Of a DNA stretch of 15,537 bases, positions 12,848 through 15,537 are shown piece after piece (position 1 is the first letter of the stretch; each line of letters opens with the position of its first letter). The DNA is taken from assembly GCA_019247975.1 (NCBI GenBank), contig JAFBAD010000355.1, forward strand, positions 1 through 15,537. Direction: 5' to 3'. The notes beneath the pieces are model-generated. The model did not search any database and had not been told where the DNA came from. It saw nothing but the letters and a program-made list of their open reading frames with translations. This stretch comes from Acidimicrobiia bacterium. GTDB lineage: Bacteria > Actinomycetota > Acidimicrobiia > Acidimicrobiales > Iamiaceae. Made by a program: the position numbers and the translations under genes.

Positions 12848-13312
12848 ATGTCCGACCGCCTGCCGCGAGAGAGTCGGGCGGAACGGCTCGCCCGTGAGAC
12901 GCACATCAACGTGCTCGTCGCGGCGGGCCGCTTCACCGACGAGCTGGAGCAGCTGTGCCGGGCCGAGGGCATCTCTCACCCCCAGTACGTCGCGCTGTGG
13001 GCGCTGTGCCTGGCTGAGGACCCCGATGCCGGCATCCCGATCTCCGCGGTGGCCGACGGCCTCCTCAACCGGGCGTCGGACACGACCCGGCTGGTCGATC
13101 GGCTCGAGCGGTCGGGGCTGGCCGAGCGGCTCCCGAACCCGGGGGACCGCCGGGGCGTCCTCGTGCGGGCCACGGCGAAGGGGCACGACGCCTTCGCGCG
13201 GGTCACCCCGAGGCTGCGGGCCTTCCACCGTGCGCAGTGGTCGCAGCTCACCGCAGACGAGGTGACCGAGCTCAACGAGCTCCTGCGCAAGGTCCTCTGG
13301 TCCCCCAACTAG
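12848..13312 (+). CDS. MarR-family transcriptional regulator
   Basis: A 154-residue protein with a winged helix of the MarR family. The reader helix is LLNRASDTTRLVDRLERSG (about 72-90), followed by the wing LAERLPNPGDRRGVLVRATA (91-110) with the DRR signature. Helical dimerisation segments lie at both ends. MarR proteins are dimeric repressors released by small, often aromatic, ligands. The start is ATG 12848, 11 bases after the methyltransferase stop, with no clear Shine-Dalgarno. It is the last gene of the oxidoreductase operon, and its stop abuts a 12-bp palindrome in front of the aromatic catabolic operon. It may therefore repress that operon, its own, or both. Confidence 0.9.
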   Translation: MSDRLPRESRAERLARETHINVLVAAGRFTDELEQLCRAEGISHPQYVALWALCLAEDPDAGIPISAVADGLLNRASDTTRLVDRLERSGLAERLPNPGDRRGVLVRATAKGHDAFARVTPRLRAFHRAQWSQLTADEVTELNELLRKVLWSPN

Positions 13313-13324
13313 TCGTTGCAACGA
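13313..13324. promoter_or_regulatory. 12-bp perfect palindrome, candidate MarR operator
   Basis: TCGTTGCAACGA is a perfect palindrome directly after the MarR stop codon and about 100 bases before the catabolic operon. A TTGCAA within it (13317-13322), with weak -10-like sequences near 13338-13343, could form the operon promoter, so a bound repressor would block it. MarR dimers bind dyads of this general length. The size and position are directly visible; binding is inferred. Confidence 0.5.
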
Positions 13325-13351
13325 ATACTGTTCTCACATTAGGGTGAGGCT

Positions 13352-13384
13352 GCGGAGCGCCAGCGGAGCGAGCGCCGAGCGAGC
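13352..13384 (+). repeat. Short GCGGAGCG/GAGC direct repeats in leader
   Basis: GCGGAGCG occurs at 13352-13359 and again at 13363-13370, followed by GAGC at 13377 and 13381. The stretch lies in the untranslated leader of the catabolic operon. Similar purine-rich GAGCG runs occur between genes in some high-GC actinobacteria, from general recollection. No function is assigned. Confidence 0.4.
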
Positions 13385-13392
13385 ACGCGATG

Positions 13393-13416
13393 CCGGAGGC
13401 CGACCTCCGGAGGAGG
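13393..13416 (+). promoter_or_regulatory. Hairpin next to strong Shine-Dalgarno of the catabolic operon
   Basis: CCGGAGG (13393-13399) and CCTCCGG (13404-13410) form a 7-bp stem with a four-base loop, followed at once by AGGAGG (13411-13416), ten bases before ATG 13427. The CCTCC of the stem could instead pair with GGAGG at 13412-13416 and mask the Shine-Dalgarno. Two exclusive structures are therefore drawable. Whether either is used is unknown; in GC-rich DNA this could be chance. Confidence 0.35.
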
Positions 13417-13426
13417 TCGCAATGCA

Positions 13427-14257
13427 ATGAGGCTGGCGAACGTGGGCGGCCGGGCGGCGGTGCTGGTCGAGGCAGGCGCGATCGACGTCGAGCGGGCTTC
13501 GGGTGGCCGGTTCGGTCCTGACGTCCAGGCGCTCTACGACGACTGGGTCGCGTTCCGTGGGTTCGCGGACGGCGTCGATCCGTCGCTGGCCGAGCCGTTC
13601 GAGGAAGGGTCGCTCGACTCGCCGGTCCCGTCGCCGCGGCAGGTGTTCGCGATCGGCCTCAACTACCGGGCGCACGCCGAGGAGTCGGGCATGGCCGTGC
13701 CCGAGGTCCCGGCGACGTTCACGAAGTTCCCCGCCTCGCTCACCGGACCGTTCGCCGAGGTCGAGCTGCCGAACGAGACCGTCGACTGGGAGGTCGAGCT
13801 CGTTGCAGTGATCGGCACGCGCGCCGATCGGGCCGCGGCGGCCGACGGGTGGTCGCACGTCGCCGGGCTCGCGGTCGGCCAGGACCTCTCGGAGCGCACC
13901 CTGCAGTTCGCGGCGGGCGCGCAGTTCTCGCTCGGCAAGTCGTACCGGGGGTTCGGTCCGATCGGCCCGTGGCTCGTCACCCCCGACGAGCTCGACGATC
14001 CCGACGACCTCGCACTCGGTTGCTCGATCGACGGTGAGACCGTGCAGGACTCGCGCACGAGCGACCTCATCTTCGACGTGCCCAACCTGGTCGCCGAGCT
14101 GTCCGCGGTGCTGCCGCTCCTGCCCGGCGACGTGATCTTCACCGGCACCCCGGCCGGCGTCGGCGCGATGGCGAAGCCGCCCCGCTTCCTGCAGCCCGGC
14201 GAGGTGCTCGAGACCTGGGTCGAGGGCATCGGCCGCATCCGCAACCGCATGACCTGA
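13427..14257 (+). CDS. Fumarylacetoacetate hydrolase (FAH)-family protein
   Basis: A 276-residue FAH-superfamily enzyme. It has the family blocks FAIGLNYRAHAEESG (74-88), FTKFPASLTGPF (98-109) and VDWEVELVAVIG (119-130) with metal-binding E122 and E124. GQDLSER (151-157) holds D153, QFSLGKSYRGFGPIGPWLVT (166-185) holds K171, and PGDVIFTGTPAGVG comes near the end. Members bind Mg or Mn and hydrolyse, decarboxylate or isomerise 2-oxo or dioxo acids. Next to an extradiol dioxygenase, processing of a ring-cleavage product is the natural role, though the exact reaction cannot be told. The start ATG 13427 has AGGAGG ten bases upstream. Its TGA overlaps the Shine-Dalgarno of the dioxygenase gene. 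Confidence 0.9.
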   Translation: MRLANVGGRAAVLVEAGAIDVERASGGRFGPDVQALYDDWVAFRGFADGVDPSLAEPFEEGSLDSPVPSPRQVFAIGLNYRAHAEESGMAVPEVPATFTKFPASLTGPFAEVELPNETVDWEVELVAVIGTRADRAAAADGWSHVAGLAVGQDLSERTLQFAAGAQFSLGKSYRGFGPIGPWLVTPDELDDPDDLALGCSIDGETVQDSRTSDLIFDVPNLVAELSAVLPLLPGDVIFTGTPAGVGAMAKPPRFLQPGEVLETWVEGIGRIRNRMT

Positions 14258-14267
14258 GGAGGCCGCC

Positions 14268-15158
14268 GTGCCACCCGACCTGCAGCTCGCCTACCTCGGC
14301 CTCGAGGTTCCCGAACCCGACTCGCTCGCGCCGTTCTTCGGTGAGGTGATCGGGCTCGTGCCGGGAGCGCCGACCGCCGACGGGAGCGCCACCTGGCGCG
14401 ACGACGAGCGGGTGCACCGCCTGCTCGTGGGGGCCGGGCCGGCCAACGACGCGGTGTGCATCGGGGTCGAGGCCGCCGACGCGGCGGCGTTCACGGCGTA
14501 CGCCGATCGGCTCCGCGCCGCGGGCTTCGATCCGGTCGAAGGGACCGACGACGAGCGGTCGGCGCGACAGGTCGACGGCCTCGTCCACGTCGACGCGCCG
14601 TTCGGCGTGCGGGTCGAGCTCGTCCATGGCCTGGCGGTGGCCGACGAGCCGTTCGCGGCACCGCTGATGCCCGGCGGGTTCCTCACCGAGGACGTCGGCT
14701 TCGGCCACGTGGTGATCGCGACGATGGCCTTCGACGAGTCCCACGACTTCGTGACCCGTGGCCTCGGCATGGAGCAGTCGGACTGGCTCGAGATGGAGAT
14801 CGCCGAGGGGATCGTGCTCGAGGTCCGCTTCTACCACTGCAACGCGCGGCACCACTCGCTCGCGCTGGCCCGCGCGCCCTTCGAGATGCCGCAGAAGCTG
14901 CACCACGTCATGTTCGAGACGAACAGCCGTGACGACGTCGGCGCGGCGTTCGACCGGGCCTGGGCGACCGAGCTGCCGATCCCGAACGGCCTCGGCCGTC
15001 ATGACAACGACGGCATGTTCAGCTTCTACGTCGGCAGCCCGGCCGGGTTCCAGGTCGAGGTCGGCCACGGCGCCCGGGTGGTCGGCGACGACTGGGACGA
15101 CAACCGCCGCTACGAGCGCATCAGCGCGTGGGGCCACCAGCCGCTGCGGGCGGGCTGA
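14268..15158 (+). CDS. Two-domain extradiol ring-cleavage dioxygenase (BphC-like)
   Basis: A 296-residue type I extradiol dioxygenase of the vicinal oxygen chelate fold, the BphC/HsaC type that opens catechols next to the two hydroxyls. The C-terminal domain has the full active site: iron ligands H147 (GFGHVVI), H213 (LHHVMFE) and E264 (GFQVEVG), catalytic His in NARHHS (195/196), H245 and Y254. The length is that of the family. The GTG start at 14268 is set by AGGAGG five bases upstream, which overlaps the preceding stop. The aromatic substrate (biphenyl-diol, catechol or steroid ring) cannot be decided. It lies between the FAH-family gene and an MhpA-like hydroxylase, which fits hydroxylation, meta-cleavage and product processing. 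Confidence 0.92.
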   Translation: MPPDLQLAYLGLEVPEPDSLAPFFGEVIGLVPGAPTADGSATWRDDERVHRLLVGAGPANDAVCIGVEAADAAAFTAYADRLRAAGFDPVEGTDDERSARQVDGLVHVDAPFGVRVELVHGLAVADEPFAAPLMPGGFLTEDVGFGHVVIATMAFDESHDFVTRGLGMEQSDWLEMEIAEGIVLEVRFYHCNARHHSLALARAPFEMPQKLHHVMFETNSRDDVGAAFDRAWATELPIPNGLGRHDNDGMFSFYVGSPAGFQVEVGHGARVVGDDWDDNRRYERISAWGHQPLRAG

Positions 15159-15162
15159 AGAC

Positions 15163-15537
15163 ATGGAGGCCGACGTCGCGGTCGTCGGGTACGGGCCGGT
15201 CGGCTGCACGCTCGCCATCCTCCTGGCTCAGCTGGGCCGGCGGGTCGTGGTGCTCGAGCGCTGGTCCGAGCCCTACCTGTTGCCGCGCGCGGTGCACTTC
15301 GACCACGAGGTCGGCCGCATCCTCCAGAGCCTCGGGCTCGGTGCGGAGCTCGAACAGATCAGCGAGCCGGCCGACGTGTACGAGTGGCGCAACGCCGCCG
15401 GCACCACGCTGCTGCGCTTCGGCGGCCGCGGCGCGGCGATGTCGGGCTGGCCGGGCTCATCGATGTTCAACCAGCCCGCGCTCGAGGGACTGCTCGACGC
15501 GCGAGCGCGAGCGCACGACCTGATCGACATCCGTCGC
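15163..15537 (+). CDS. MhpA-like FAD-dependent aromatic hydroxylase, N-terminal part (cut by window edge)
   Basis: From ATG 15163, four bases after the dioxygenase stop, 125 codons run open to the right edge. The product begins MEADVAVVGYGPVGCTLAIL with the FAD-binding GxGxxG at residues 9-14, then RRVVVLERW and PRAVHFDHEVGRILQSLGL. The latter is characteristic of the MhpA/PheA flavoprotein hydroxylases of 3-(3-hydroxyphenyl)propionate and phenol type. Such enzymes add an ortho hydroxyl using NAD(P)H and oxygen, making the catechol that the upstream dioxygenase would cleave. The later FAD motifs lie outside the window. A weak GAAG precedes the start. The substrate is unknown. Confidence 0.88.
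   Translation, partial: MEADVAVVGYGPVGCTLAILLAQLGRRVVVLERWSEPYLLPRAVHFDHEVGRILQSLGLGAELEQISEPADVYEWRNAAGTTLLRFGGRGAAMSGWPGSSMFNQPALEGLLDARARAHDLIDIRR

Overview
The window is GC-rich with GTG starts, dense gene packing and actinobacterial gene families (a DUF222/13E12-type HNH protein, large TPR and LuxR-type regulators, mycobacterial-style aromatic catabolism). It looks like chromosomal DNA of a high-GC Actinomycetota. An Acidimicrobiia-like lineage is a reasonable guess, but nothing here (no rRNA or tRNA) fixes the taxonomy.

Layout. (1) 1-1498, minus strand: the 5' part of an acyl-CoA dehydrogenase gene that runs off the left edge, preceded by an HNH nuclease-domain protein of the DUF222 family. 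(2) 1675-2104: a two-TM small membrane protein gene on the minus strand, a coding-like stretch just upstream of it, and a perfect 14-bp inverted repeat. (3) 2105-10163: two paralogous exported RTX-repeat (predicted calcium-binding) proteins on the plus strand, interleaved with two large minus-strand TPR proteins. One TPR protein lacks a DNA-binding domain; the other has an N-terminal LuxR HTH and an NB-ARC-like ATPase. RTX1 converges on the first TPR gene across a shared 18-bp hairpin. That TPR gene diverges from RTX2 across an inverted repeat. RTX2 converges on the LuxR gene with a 4-base stop-stop overlap. The LuxR gene diverges from the next operon across another inverted repeat.

(4) 10235-13312: a tight plus-strand operon of a flavin-dependent oxidoreductase, a one-cysteine OsmC-like protein, a SAM methyltransferase and a MarR-family regulator. 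(5) 13427-15537: an aromatic meta-cleavage operon of a fumarylacetoacetase-family hydrolase, a two-domain extradiol ring-cleavage dioxygenase and the start of an MhpA-like FAD hydroxylase that runs off the right edge. A 12-bp palindrome abuts the MarR stop codon and lies upstream of this operon; it is a good candidate operator.

The most unusual part is the RTX/regulator cluster. The two RTX proteins align without gaps from the start codon through the first conserved cysteine. One carries a lipoprotein signal and the other a cleavable Sec signal. Both share a composite strand-plus-RTX module and terminal cysteine pairs, and no type I secretion genes are in the window. That the flanking TPR regulators control these surface proteins is inferred from gene order only.
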